Shown here in pieces: positions 24,995 through 33,091 of a stretch of DNA of 64,000 nucleotides. The stretch comes from an uncultured Myxococcales bacterium (GTDB lineage: Bacteria; Myxococcota_A; UBA9042; CAIXZC01): assembly GCA_903895725.1 (NCBI GenBank), contig CAITUV010000086.1:31161-95160 (forward strand), written 5' to 3'. How positions within the stretch are numbered: the first letter of the stretch is position 1; each line of letters starts with the position of its first letter. The notes under the pieces were generated by a model. That model was not told the origin of the DNA. It saw only the letters and a program-made list of their open reading frames with translations, and ran no database searches. Made by a program: the position numbers and the translations under genes.

Positions 24995-27127
24995 ATGGAG
25001 CATGGAGGTTCGGGGAAGCGCCTGTTGCCGCCCAATGCCTACCGCAAGCTGGAGGCGGGGGAAACGTACGACCCCATCGTCGCTGCCGGTGCCGGAAAGC
25101 GGGAGGTGACGGGATGGTCGGTGACCATGGGGCTCGTCATGGTGGCCATCTTCTCCGCTGCCTGCGTGTACATCGCACTGCGGGCCGGCAGCGGCATCGA
25201 AGCGGCCATCCCCATCGCCGTGGCGGCCATCTTCTTCGGCCGCATGAGGGCCATCCGCTCGACCATCCTCGAGAACGTCATCGTCCAGTCCATCGGCCAG
25301 GCATCGGGTGTCGTGGCTGCCGGGTCGGCCTTCGTCATCCCGGCCCTCTATCTCAACGGAATCACTCCGGAGTGGTGGCAGATCTTCCTGTCCTGCTTCT
25401 TTGGAGGAGCGCTCGGCGTCGCCCTGATCATCCCGCTTCGCAAGTACTTCGTGGCGCAGCGACACGGCGAGCTGCCCTTCCCCGAGGCCACCGCAACCAC
25501 CGAGATCCTCGTGTCCGGCGAATCGGCCGGCGGAAGTGCAGGCAAGATCCTTCTGGCCTCGTTCGGGCTGGGTGCGGCCTATGACTTCCTGGTCGAGGTG
25601 GTCCACGCCTGGAACCCGGCCCTCACCACCAGAGTCCTGCTCGGCAAGGCCGGCCAGTGGGCCCACGACCTCGGCTTCGAGCTCAAGCTCAACGCCATCG
25701 CTGCGCTGTTCGGCCTCGGCTACATCATCGGGCTCAAGTATGCGTTCATCATCTTTGCCGGCTCGGTCATTGCCTACCTGGTGTTCGTGCCGGTGGTGAA
25801 GTTCATCCTGACTCTTTCCGGGGCTGCCACGATGGCCTGGAACGGGGATGTGCTCAAGGTGGCCGAGCTGACGCCGACCGACATCTTCGGCAACTTCGTC
25901 AAGCCCATCGGCATCGGTGCCATTGCCGTGGCCGGCGTCATCGGGCTCATCCGGATGAGGAAGATCATCATCGGGTCGGTGGCCATGGGCTTCAAGGGCA
26001 TTGGCCGCAAGGGGGATGGACAGGCCCTCCGCACCGACCTCGACATGCGGCCGGGCAACGTGCTGCTCGTCCAGCTCCTGGCCTCCCTGGCCATGGGGGT
26101 GCTGTTCTTCGTGGTCTGCATGACAGCGGGCGGCTATTCCCTGCCCCAGAGCCTGACCTACTCGCTGGTCGGCATGTTCATTGCGTTCCTCCTCTGCTTC
26201 CTGTTCACGCCGGTTGCGGCCGAGGCCATCGCCATCGTGGGAACCAACCCCGTCTCCGGCATGACGCTGGTCACGGTCATCGTCTCCTCGCTGGTCATGG
26301 CCGGCATGGGGCTGTTCGGGACCACGGGCATCTTCGTGACCCTGGTGATCGGGTGCGCAGTCTGCACGGCACTGTCCGTGTCCGGCGCGCTCATCTCCGA
26401 CTTCAAGATCGGCTACTGGATAGGGGCCACCCCCCGCAACCAGCAGATGTGGAAGTTCCTCGGCCTGATCGTGGCCGCCCTCGTCGTGGCCCTCGTCATC
26501 CCGATCATGGACTCGAGCTACCACTTCCTGGTCGACGGCCGCTCCAACGAAGACGTGCTGCCCGCCCCGCAGGCCAACATGATAGCGGCCGTGGTGCGCG
26601 GCCTCATGACCGGCGAGGAGCAGCCCTATCTTCTCTATGCCACCGGTGGCGTCATCTCCATCATCATCACGCTGCTTGGCCTCCCGACCCTGGCGTTCGC
26701 CCTGGGCATGTACCTGCCCATCCAGATCAACGCTGCGGTGCTCGTGGGCGGCCTGGTGGCCTGGTACATCGCACGCAGCGGCAAGACAAAGGAAGAAGGC
26801 GAGGCCCGCAGCAACCAGGGCACGCTCATCGCCTCGGGCATGATGGCCGGTGCGGCCATCATCGGGATCGTGGCCGCCGTGCTGCGGCTGGACTGGACCT
26901 CGTACGCGGTCCGGTTCCTGAGCATCGGCAAGGAGTTCACCGTCGTCGAGCTTGCCACCGGCACCAAGCTCGAGGACAAGGCCGCAGACTGGTACAAGGG
27001 ATTTGCCGGACAGGGGCTCTCGTTCCTCATGCTCGTCGGCCTCGTCGTGGCCACGTACCTGCTGGCCCGCTGGGGAGCCCGCATGCAGATGCAGGAGGAG
27101 AGCAAGAACAAGGGAGCTGACGAGTGA
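24995..27127 (+). CDS. OPT family oligopeptide transporter
   Basis: A 710-residue inner-membrane transporter with about 14-16 hydrophobic helices. Landmarks are GMILVQ-like core replaced by segments such as VTGWSVTMGLVMVAIFSAA near the start, ELPFPEATATTEIL after the fourth helix, and QMWKFLGLIVAALV; these are typical of the bacterial OPT branch. The ATG at 24995 is preferred because GGAGG lies five bases upstream; an ATG at 24983 overlaps that site. OPT proteins take up small peptides or metal chelates by proton symport. The next gene is an M29-like aminopeptidase 45 bp downstream, which fits import and cleavage of peptides. Confidence 0.93.
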   Translation: MEHGGSGKRLLPPNAYRKLEAGETYDPIVAAGAGKREVTGWSVTMGLVMVAIFSAACVYIALRAGSGIEAAIPIAVAAIFFGRMRAIRSTILENVIVQSIGQASGVVAAGSAFVIPALYLNGITPEWWQIFLSCFFGGALGVALIIPLRKYFVAQRHGELPFPEATATTEILVSGESAGGSAGKILLASFGLGAAYDFLVEVVHAWNPALTTRVLLGKAGQWAHDLGFELKLNAIAALFGLGYIIGLKYAFIIFAGSVIAYLVFVPVVKFILTLSGAATMAWNGDVLKVAELTPTDIFGNFVKPIGIGAIAVAGVIGLIRMRKIIIGSVAMGFKGIGRKGDGQALRTDLDMRPGNVLLVQLLASLAMGVLFFVVCMTAGGYSLPQSLTYSLVGMFIAFLLCFLFTPVAAEAIAIVGTNPVSGMTLVTVIVSSLVMAGMGLFGTTGIFVTLVIGCAVCTALSVSGALISDFKIGYWIGATPRNQQMWKFLGLIVAALVVALVIPIMDSSYHFLVDGRSNEDVLPAPQANMIAAVVRGLMTGEEQPYLLYATGGVISIIITLLGLPTLAFALGMYLPIQINAAVLVGGLVAWYIARSGKTKEEGEARSNQGTLIASGMMAGAAIIGIVAAVLRLDWTSYAVRFLSIGKEFTVVELATGTKLEDKAADWYKGFAGQGLSFLMLVGLVVATYLLARWGARMQMQEESKNKGADE

Positions 27128-27172
27128 CGGGCCGTACTGCCGACTTCCGAAGCTACACTGCAGGGTAGAGCG

Positions 27173-28159
27173 ATGAGAGAACCGATGAAGAACAGTGCCC
27201 GCCGCAGCCTCCAGGCCGTCCTTGGCCTGAAGGAGGGCGAGGGGATCCTGATCGTCACCGACCGGGCCAGCGCCCGCGTCGGCTGGGCTTTCGAGCTGGC
27301 CGCTCAGGAGCTCAAGGCCGTTCCAACTGTCTACAGCCTCCCCGACGTGGGGCGCCCTCTGGCCTCGGTTCCTCCCGAGCTGGAAGCGCTCTTCGCCAAG
27401 GCCTCCGTCGTGGTCACCGCGTTTACGGCCACGGCCGAGGAAACCCCGTTCCGGATCGAGCTGCTCCAGAAAGCCACGGCCGGCAACCGCCGCGTCGGAC
27501 ATGCCCCCGGTATCACCGAGGACATGATGATTTTTGGCCCCATGGACGTGGACTTCCGCGAGCTCCAGCGGCGGGCCAACCGCTTCCTGGCCTCGCTGCG
27601 GAATGCCTCCTATCTCCGGATCACCGCACCGGGCGGGACCGATTTGACCCTCTACATCGAAGGACGATCGTTCGTCACCGACGTCTATGTGCAACCCGGA
27701 ACCTACGGCAACCTCCCCTGCGGGGAAGTGTGGTGCGCCCCCATCGAAAGCCTCGGAGAAGGAACCCTCGTCTGCGACGGGGCCGTCGGCGACATGGGAT
27801 CCCCCCCGTCTCCCATCACGCTCCGCATCGAGCACGGCCGCATCGTCGACTCGCAATGCGCCGATTCCGACTACCTCGAGCAGATCCGCAAGCTGCTGGC
27901 CACGGACGCCGATGCCAGCATCCTGGGCGAGTTCGGAATCGGAATCAATCCCACCGCCCGCATCACGGACAACATGCTCGAGGCTGAAAAGGCCTTCCGC
28001 ACCTCCCACGTGGCCTTCGGAAACAACGAAGACCTCCCCGGAGGCCACAACCGCTCCCGAACCAACCGGGAATTCCTCTTCAGAGACCCGACCATCCGGG
28101 TGTTCTACACCGACGGTACCGCCGCCCTCGTCGTCGAGGACGGCCTCATCGGCGTGTAG
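27173..28159 (+). CDS. M29-like aminopeptidase
   Basis: A 328-residue protein with the M29 pattern: N-terminal LQAVLGLKEGEGILIVTD; NLPCGEVWCAP, where a metal-binding Glu lies in the GEV motif; GEFGIGINPTARI with the next Glu; EAEKAFRTSHVAFGNN; and a His/Asn-rich GGHNRS near the end. It is shorter than thermophilic AmpT proteins (about 400), so one of the family's linking segments is missing. An ATG at 27185 is an alternative start. Releases N-terminal residues from peptides with divalent metals; adjacent to the peptide transporter, it probably digests the imported peptides. Confidence 0.85.
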   Translation: MREPMKNSARRSLQAVLGLKEGEGILIVTDRASARVGWAFELAAQELKAVPTVYSLPDVGRPLASVPPELEALFAKASVVVTAFTATAEETPFRIELLQKATAGNRRVGHAPGITEDMMIFGPMDVDFRELQRRANRFLASLRNASYLRITAPGGTDLTLYIEGRSFVTDVYVQPGTYGNLPCGEVWCAPIESLGEGTLVCDGAVGDMGSPPSPITLRIEHGRIVDSQCADSDYLEQIRKLLATDADASILGEFGIGINPTARITDNMLEAEKAFRTSHVAFGNNEDLPGGHNRSRTNREFLFRDPTIRVFYTDGTAALVVEDGLIGV

Positions 28160-28171
28160 CGGGAGGTCCAC

Positions 28172-28588
28172 ATGTCCACGCACGCACGCCCGTCGTCCAC
28201 GCACGAACACCTGGTGTCGACGCAGCCACGCTCGGAGCTGTTTCCGGCTTGCTCTCCAGGATCTGCCCGCACCTGGCGCCGGTACCTGCTGCTCCTCCTG
28301 GCGCTCCCGGTCCTTCTCTCGACGGCCTGTGCCACCGCCATCGGGGATGACTGCTCCTCCGACGCCCAGTGTCCCGCCGGCGCCTACTGCGACAAGACCA
28401 TGCCCGATGGCCTGTGCACCATCGCGGACTGTCGTCCCGGTCAGTGCCCCGACGAGAGCGTGTGCGTCGAGTTCGCCAACGGACAGTCGTTCTGCATGGC
28501 CGCATGCAAGGAGGACGGCGATTGCCGGGACGGATGGTCTTGCATCAAGGACATCGGCCTGTGGCCCTTCTGCTCGGTGAAGAAATGA
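28172..28588 (+). CDS. Cys-rich small lipoprotein
   Basis: A 138-residue protein starting at a GGGAGG ribosome site. An unusually long n-region with Arg-Thr-Trp-Arg-Arg precedes the hydrophobic core and lipobox LSTAC (Cys53). The mature part has about ten Cys in the spacing DCSSDAQCPAGAYC and CKEDGDCRDGWSC, the four-Cys eukaryote-like module common in myxobacterial surface proteins. It overlaps the next gene by four bases (ATGA), so the two are translationally coupled. Function unknown. Confidence 0.8.
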   Translation: MSTHARPSSTHEHLVSTQPRSELFPACSPGSARTWRRYLLLLLALPVLLSTACATAIGDDCSSDAQCPAGAYCDKTMPDGLCTIADCRPGQCPDESVCVEFANGQSFCMAACKEDGDCRDGWSCIKDIGLWPFCSVKK

Positions 28589-29019
28589 ACCGTTTCCTGG
28601 TGCTCGCAGCGCTGCTCCTGCTCTCGTGCTCTTCCGCCCGGGTGCGGGAACCGGTGGCCCCGACCCTGGTGGAAGGGGAGGAGGATAAGGAACCGCAGTG
28701 GCGCATCCCCAGGGCCGACTTCGAGCAGGTCCTCAAGGACGGCCTCCAGCCCGTGATGCGCTGGTATTTCCTGGCTCCGGCCTACAACGGAGAGTCATTC
28801 GTCGGCTACGAAGTCGTCGAAGTGCTCAAGCCGGAGCTCGAGGCCGGACCCCTGCGCGCCGGAGATGTCCTCCTCGCGGTGAACGACCTGCCCATCGAGC
28901 GCCCCGACCACGCTCTCGCCATCTGGCGCCAGCTCTGGGGGCGAAAGACCATCTCACTCGACCTGCTGCGGGACGGCAAGCCACGGCGCTACGTCGTTCC
29001 CATCGTCTCGGAACAGTGA
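28585..29019 (+). CDS. Lipoprotein with PDZ-like domain
   Basis: A 144-residue lipoprotein (lipobox LLLSC, Cys15) whose ATG overlaps the stop of the preceding gene. The mature part ends in a PDZ-type fold: GYEVVEVLKPELEAGPLRAG, DVLLAVNDLPIE and ISLDLLRDGK follow the order of PDZ strands and helix. The helper region resembles the N-terminal domain of the type II secretion protein GspC (DFEQVLKDGLQPVM...) . No protease domain is attached. It may bind or orient partner C-termini in the periplasm. Two bases separate its stop from nadA. Confidence 0.8.
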   Translation: MNRFLVLAALLLLSCSSARVREPVAPTLVEGEEDKEPQWRIPRADFEQVLKDGLQPVMRWYFLAPAYNGESFVGYEVVEVLKPELEAGPLRAGDVLLAVNDLPIERPDHALAIWRQLWGRKTISLDLLRDGKPRRYVVPIVSEQ

Positions 29020-29021
29020 CC

Positions 29022-30065
29022 ATGGAGGCGCCTCTCGACATCATCCGTGCGGTCAGGCAGCAAATGGGCAGCGAGCTCGTCATCCTGACCCATCACTACC
29101 AGCGCCCTGACGTCGTGTCGTGCGGCGACTTCCTCGGCGATTCCTTCGTCCTGGCCCGGGAGGCCGCACGCAGCAAGGCCCGCGTCATCGTGTTCTGTGG
29201 CGTTCACTTCATGGGGGAGGCCGCCCGCATCCTGGCACGCCCGGACCAGGAGGTCTACATGCCCGACCCCGGGGCCGGCTGCCCCATGGCGGACATGGCC
29301 GACAGCGATGACGTCGCAGTTGCCCTCGAACGTCTGGCCGACCTGGCCCCGGGTCGCAGAATCGTCCCGGTGGCCTACATCAACTCGAGCGCTGCCACCA
29401 AGGCCATCGTCGGCCGTGCCGGCGGTCTCTGCTGCACCTCGTCCAATGCCCGGGCCGCGGTGGTCGAGGCACTCCGCCTCGGCGACCTCGTCCTGTTCCT
29501 GCCCGACGAGTTCCTCGGGACCAACACGGCTCACCTCCTGGGCCAGCCCGTCGTCCCGGTCTATGACCCCCACGCTGCCGCCAATTCCCCGGCCGGAGCT
29601 TGCGGGGGGCTTCGGAAGGCCGACATCGACGGGGCCAGGGTCATCGTGTGGAAAGGGTATTGCCACGTCCACACGTGGTTCTCTCCCGACATGGTGACCG
29701 CCGTCCGCTCGAAGCACCCGGGCTGCCGGGTCGTCGTCCATCCCGAGTGCCGACCCGAGGTCGTTGCCCTGGCCGACGGCAGCGGCTCCACCGCCTGGCT
29801 CGTGGACGAGGTCCTGCGGGCCGGTCCCGGCTCCACGACCGTCATCGGAACCGAGATCAATCTGATCCAGCGTCTGGCCCGGGAGCTTCCCGATCGGACG
29901 ATCCTGCCGCTGGCATCGTCCCTGTGCCCCAACATGTATCGGACCACGAGCACCCGGCTCGCCCGCCTGCTCCAGGGGTTCCCCGCACAGAACCGGCTCT
30001 CCGTCGACCCCTCGGTCGCCGCCGATGCCCGGCTCGCCCTGGACCGCATGCTGGCCCTGGCCTGA
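29022..30065 (+). CDS. nadA: Quinolinate synthase NadA
   Basis: Condenses iminoaspartate with dihydroxyacetone phosphate to quinolinate for NAD synthesis. The protein has 347 residues, normal for the family. It has LTHHYQRPDV near the N-terminus, GDSFVLAR, MADMAD, the Cys-containing CCTSSNA, WKGYCHVH, VHPEC and SLCPNMYR; the three Cys in CTSSNA, HPEC and SLCP bind the [4Fe-4S] cluster. The start two bases after the previous stop shows operon arrangement. Neither nadB nor nadC is in the window. Confidence 0.97.
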   Translation: MEAPLDIIRAVRQQMGSELVILTHHYQRPDVVSCGDFLGDSFVLAREAARSKARVIVFCGVHFMGEAARILARPDQEVYMPDPGAGCPMADMADSDDVAVALERLADLAPGRRIVPVAYINSSAATKAIVGRAGGLCCTSSNARAAVVEALRLGDLVLFLPDEFLGTNTAHLLGQPVVPVYDPHAAANSPAGACGGLRKADIDGARVIVWKGYCHVHTWFSPDMVTAVRSKHPGCRVVVHPECRPEVVALADGSGSTAWLVDEVLRAGPGSTTVIGTEINLIQRLARELPDRTILPLASSLCPNMYRTTSTRLARLLQGFPAQNRLSVDPSVAADARLALDRMLALA

Positions 30066-30072
30066 GTCCCCC

Positions 30073-31041
30073 ATGCCGTTGCACCTGCTCCCGCTCCTCT
30101 TCTGCCTCCAACAGCCGGCCCCGCTTCTCAACTACCAGGACCTCCAGGATCTCAAGCAGCGCCTCGCCAGGCAGCTCGTCGAGGTCGAGGTGACCCTCCG
30201 GGTCTCTCCCGGCGAGGATCCCTCCGTTGCCCCGGTGCTGACCGGCCAGGCCGTCTGCATCAGCGAGGAGGAGGTCTCGTTTGCTCGCCCCGGCCGCAGC
30301 CATGCAAAGTCCGATGACGGCGCCTCGGCCTGGATTGCGGCTGATCCATCGCCATCCGATGGAACGACCGGCGATTCGGCCCCGTCCGCCTGGGTCACGG
30401 CCGACCCATCGCCATCCGATGAAACCGCCGGCAATACGCCCCCGTCCGCCTGGGTCACGGCCGACCCATCGCCATCCGATGCGTCGGACTTTCACATCGT
30501 GGCGTCCCGATTCCTGGTGGAGAATGCGGCATCGATTCGGATCCGCACCGCGGGGCATCCCGAATGGGTTGAGGCCGTCGCTGGCCCGGTCGATGGTCCC
30601 GTCCCGCTGGTGCTCCTGACGGCGAGAGACCTTCCGGCCTGCACGCGGACCCGGCTGGCACCGCTCAAGCTCCAAGCGCCAGGTGTCTATGTCTTCTCCG
30701 TCGACGACCCGGTCTCGTCCATGCCCAACGTGTTCTTCGGCGAGCTGGGCCAACGGGCCCAAGCCCCGCTTGCCGGATACCTGCTCAGCTCCATGGGGCT
30801 CCCCATGAGCGGCCCGCTGTTTTCCTCGGATGGCCGCCTCGTAGCCATCAACCTGCGTCGGTACGTGCCGGGCTCTCCCTTGAACCTCTCGGTACCCGCC
30901 GCCCTCGTCCGGCGCTTCCTTCTCCCCTCCCGCCGTGATGCCGGACCCGAGCACGCTCGCCACCGGCGCCCCCCTCTCGGCATTGAGCGCCGCCCAGACG
31001 CCCCTCCGTCCAGCCCCCCCTCCGACCCGCTGAACCCTTGA
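30073..31041 (+). CDS. Degenerate trypsin-like (HtrA-type) protein
   Basis: A 322-residue protein starting seven bases after nadA, with a short hydrophobic N-terminus that could be a signal peptide. A 60-bp repeat gives a Ser/Pro/Asp linker (residues about 87-136). The second half follows the strand order of HtrA proteases: VASRFLVEN, PLVLLTARDLP, and SMGLPMSGPLFSSDGRLVAI, which aligns with the GNSGGPL serine loop, then LSVPAALVRRFL. No His in the TxAHV position and no Asp loop is visible, and the serine loop lacks one Gly, so catalysis is unlikely. Arg/Pro-rich tail. Confidence 0.7.
   Translation: MPLHLLPLLFCLQQPAPLLNYQDLQDLKQRLARQLVEVEVTLRVSPGEDPSVAPVLTGQAVCISEEEVSFARPGRSHAKSDDGASAWIAADPSPSDGTTGDSAPSAWVTADPSPSDETAGNTPPSAWVTADPSPSDASDFHIVASRFLVENAASIRIRTAGHPEWVEAVAGPVDGPVPLVLLTARDLPACTRTRLAPLKLQAPGVYVFSVDDPVSSMPNVFFGELGQRAQAPLAGYLLSSMGLPMSGPLFSSDGRLVAINLRRYVPGSPLNLSVPAALVRRFLLPSRRDAGPEHARHRRPPLGIERRPDAPPSSPPSDPLNP
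30331..30480. repeat. 60-bp tandem repeat, 2.5 units, in protease-like gene
   Basis: Two full 60-bp units (30331-30390 and 30391-30450) and half of a third encode WVTADPSPSD with Gly/Ala/Pro filler. The units differ at about a quarter of positions, less so between the second and third. Frame is kept. Confidence 0.85.
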
Positions 31042-31116
31042 CACTCAAGGCCCGCATTGCCATCTTGCCCGCTGGAGTCCCCGTAGTCCCCGGGGATGCG
31101 TGAGGTGAGCGACAGG

Positions 31117-32013
31117 ATGATGGACTTTACGCAGCGGCTGGAATCGCTCCGGCTGCATCTCGACTCGTGCCGGCTGTGCGGCAATCTGTGCGGAGGAGAC
31201 CGGGTTTCCGGCGTGAACTGCATCTGCGGAGCGGGCCCCCGCCCCGTCGTCACCTCCGTCGAGCTCGTCCCGGGCGATCGGAATCTCCTGAGCGGCGGCA
31301 GGCCCGTCGGCAGCATCGCATTCCTGCGCTGCGGGCTGGACTGCGTCTACTGCGCGGACCCCAAGCCATCCGACCTCCAGGCCGAGGCCATGTCCCCGGT
31401 GGACCATGTCCAGCTGGCTGACGAGATCCTGCGCCTCCAGGAGGCCGGAGCCGGAAGCCTTCGCTTCCATGCCCCCACCGTGCACCTGCCCACCCTCGTC
31501 CCCGCACTGTACCTGGCCCGCACCAGAGGGCTGCGCATCCCGGTGGTCTACGGCTCCTCCGCATTCGAGACGATCGAGGCCCTCCGACTCCTCGACGGGC
31601 TCGTCGACGTGTACGTCCCGACCCTCAAGTACGGGAGCGAAGAGGCCGCCCGCATCTACTCGGGCGTCGTCGACTACGTCAACACCAGCCGCCAGGCGGT
31701 GACCGAGATGTATCGCCAGGTCGGAGCCTCGGTCGAGGGCCCCGACGGAGTCATCCAGCGAGGCCTCATCCTCCGGCACATCCCGATTCCCGCCGGGATG
31801 GCCGGGACTGTCCAGGTGCTCAGCTGGGTCGCACACACCTTCCCGCTCGATACTCCGCTCTGCCTGTCCCGCACCTATCGCCCGGTGCACCAGGTGGCCG
31901 CAGGGCTCTTCCCCGAAATCGCCCGCAATGTCACCGAGGAGGAGTACGACTACTACCTGGCCGCCGCACGCAGTCTCGGGCTGACCCGCGTCTTCCTGGC
32001 TGACTGCGACTGA
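31117..32013 (+). CDS. PflX-like radical SAM protein
   Basis: A 298-residue radical SAM enzyme. The N-terminal CRLCGNLCGG and CICGAGP hold extra Cys, and the radical SAM motif is CGLDCVYC with C-x3-C-x2-C spacing, following a GSIAFLRC segment. This order (CxLC...LCGxxR, then GS-x-x-F-x-x-C) matches the PflX/COG1313 group of uncharacterised pyruvate-formate-lyase-activating-enzyme-like proteins. The ATG at 31117 has GAGGTGA about eight bases upstream; an ATG at 31096 is also in frame. The substrate is unknown and no glycyl radical enzyme lies nearby. Confidence 0.85.
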   Translation: MMDFTQRLESLRLHLDSCRLCGNLCGGDRVSGVNCICGAGPRPVVTSVELVPGDRNLLSGGRPVGSIAFLRCGLDCVYCADPKPSDLQAEAMSPVDHVQLADEILRLQEAGAGSLRFHAPTVHLPTLVPALYLARTRGLRIPVVYGSSAFETIEALRLLDGLVDVYVPTLKYGSEEAARIYSGVVDYVNTSRQAVTEMYRQVGASVEGPDGVIQRGLILRHIPIPAGMAGTVQVLSWVAHTFPLDTPLCLSRTYRPVHQVAAGLFPEIARNVTEEEYDYYLAAARSLGLTRVFLADCD

Positions 32014-32026
32014 CGCTGCGCTTGTT

Positions 32027-32055
32027 TTGCACAACGTGAGAAAGTTGGGTATCAT
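32027..32055 (+). promoter_or_regulatory. Promoter for the 32084 lipoprotein
   Basis: TTGCAC, 17 bases, TATCAT, 28 bases ahead of the ATG, in an AT-richer patch. Optimal spacing and a good -10. Confidence 0.55.
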
Positions 32056-32083
32056 AGGGGACGCTTGGCCGCGAGGTGGAACC

Positions 32084-33001
32084 ATGACCCGAACGACCCT
32101 CTGTTTCGTCCTGATTGCCGTGCTGTCAACCGGTTGCCTGGAGAGCAACCCGCAACCCATGCCCCAGGGGGGCAAGAACGACGGCTCGATCGATACGTCC
32201 TGGTCTCCGGCCGAGGATCTCCCGGCACCTACGGACGACACGAGCCAGCTGGGCGGCGGGGAGGCCTATGCCGACGCGGCCGCACCTTCGGACCTGGCAA
32301 CCTCGGAAGTCGTTGCTCCCGACGCCCCCGTCGAGGACGCAGGCCCCGATGCCGACCTGCCTCCCGCCGAGCTTCCCGATCTTGCCGAGGATCCGGGCGA
32401 TGCTGCGGATCTTGCCGGCCAAGACACCCCCGGCGAGGCCTGCACCGGCGACTGCCCGGGCGACGCGACGGACGACCTCGAGGACGCCCCGGAGGATGTC
32501 GGGGACACCGGGGACGTCCCGGGCGAGACGACCGAGTGCGGCCCTGTCGACACGGACCAGGACGGGGTCTTCGATGGCTGTGACGATGACGACGACGGGG
32601 ACGGCGTCCTGGACTCGGTCGACGTCTGTCCCCTGGTCCCCGACCCCGGACAGGAGGATGCCGACCAGGATGGCCAGGGCGATGCGTGTGACACCCAGTG
32701 CGGGAATCCGGCCAAGTACGCGTCGTGCAGCTGGGACCTCTCCGAGGAGAAGTGCCTCCAGGAGGGGGGCCAGTGGGGAACCTGGGGCCTCTCCCCCAAG
32801 CCGTCCTGCATGTGCCCGTCGGGCGACGGTGGCTGTCCGTGTAACTCCTCGGACGATTGCGTCGGTCCCTGCTACGCACCGCTCGACGGGGACTGCTCCA
32901 AGTACTCGGTGGGTCACTGCTCCGAAACGAAGATGATGTTCGGCTGCTTCTGCATGTTCGGAAATGAGGGCGAGCCGCCCATGGGAATCTGCGTGGATTG
33001 A
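32084..33001 (+). CDS. Acidic lipoprotein with thrombospondin type 3-like repeat
   Basis: A 305-residue lipoprotein (lipobox LSTGC, Cys18; GAGGTGG ribosome site). Residues 20-170 are Asp/Pro/Ala-rich linker. Then DTDQDGVFDGCDDDDDGDGV and DADQDGQGDACD form a thrombospondin type 3-like repeat that binds calcium. The last 90 residues hold about twelve Cys (CSWDLSEEKC, CPSGDGGCPC, CSETKMMFGCFC) in an unknown disulfide module. Its role on the surface is unknown. Own promoter, so separate from its neighbours. Confidence 0.8.
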   Translation: MTRTTLCFVLIAVLSTGCLESNPQPMPQGGKNDGSIDTSWSPAEDLPAPTDDTSQLGGGEAYADAAAPSDLATSEVVAPDAPVEDAGPDADLPPAELPDLAEDPGDAADLAGQDTPGEACTGDCPGDATDDLEDAPEDVGDTGDVPGETTECGPVDTDQDGVFDGCDDDDDGDGVLDSVDVCPLVPDPGQEDADQDGQGDACDTQCGNPAKYASCSWDLSEEKCLQEGGQWGTWGLSPKPSCMCPSGDGGCPCNSSDDCVGPCYAPLDGDCSKYSVGHCSETKMMFGCFCMFGNEGEPPMGICVD

Positions 33002-33020
33002 GGGCGCGGGCGTTTCGCCG

Positions 33021-33050
33021 TTGTCGCTTCCCGCCCCGCAGTGCTATAGT
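33021..33050 (+). promoter_or_regulatory. Candidate promoter for the 33092 lipoprotein
   Basis: TTGTCG, 18 bases, TATAGT, 41 bases ahead of the ATG. The -10 matches five of six bases to TATAAT. Confidence 0.5.
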
Positions 33051-33091
33051 CCCGCCGTTGTGCTTGATCCATCTTTCAATCGGAGGAGAAC

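Noticed and set aside
24896..28210. A 1104-codon minus-strand frame opposite the OPT transporter and aminopeptidase
   Set aside because: Rich in His, Asp, Gly and Glu, the mirror image of a hydrophobic protein; the plus strand carries clear transporter helices.
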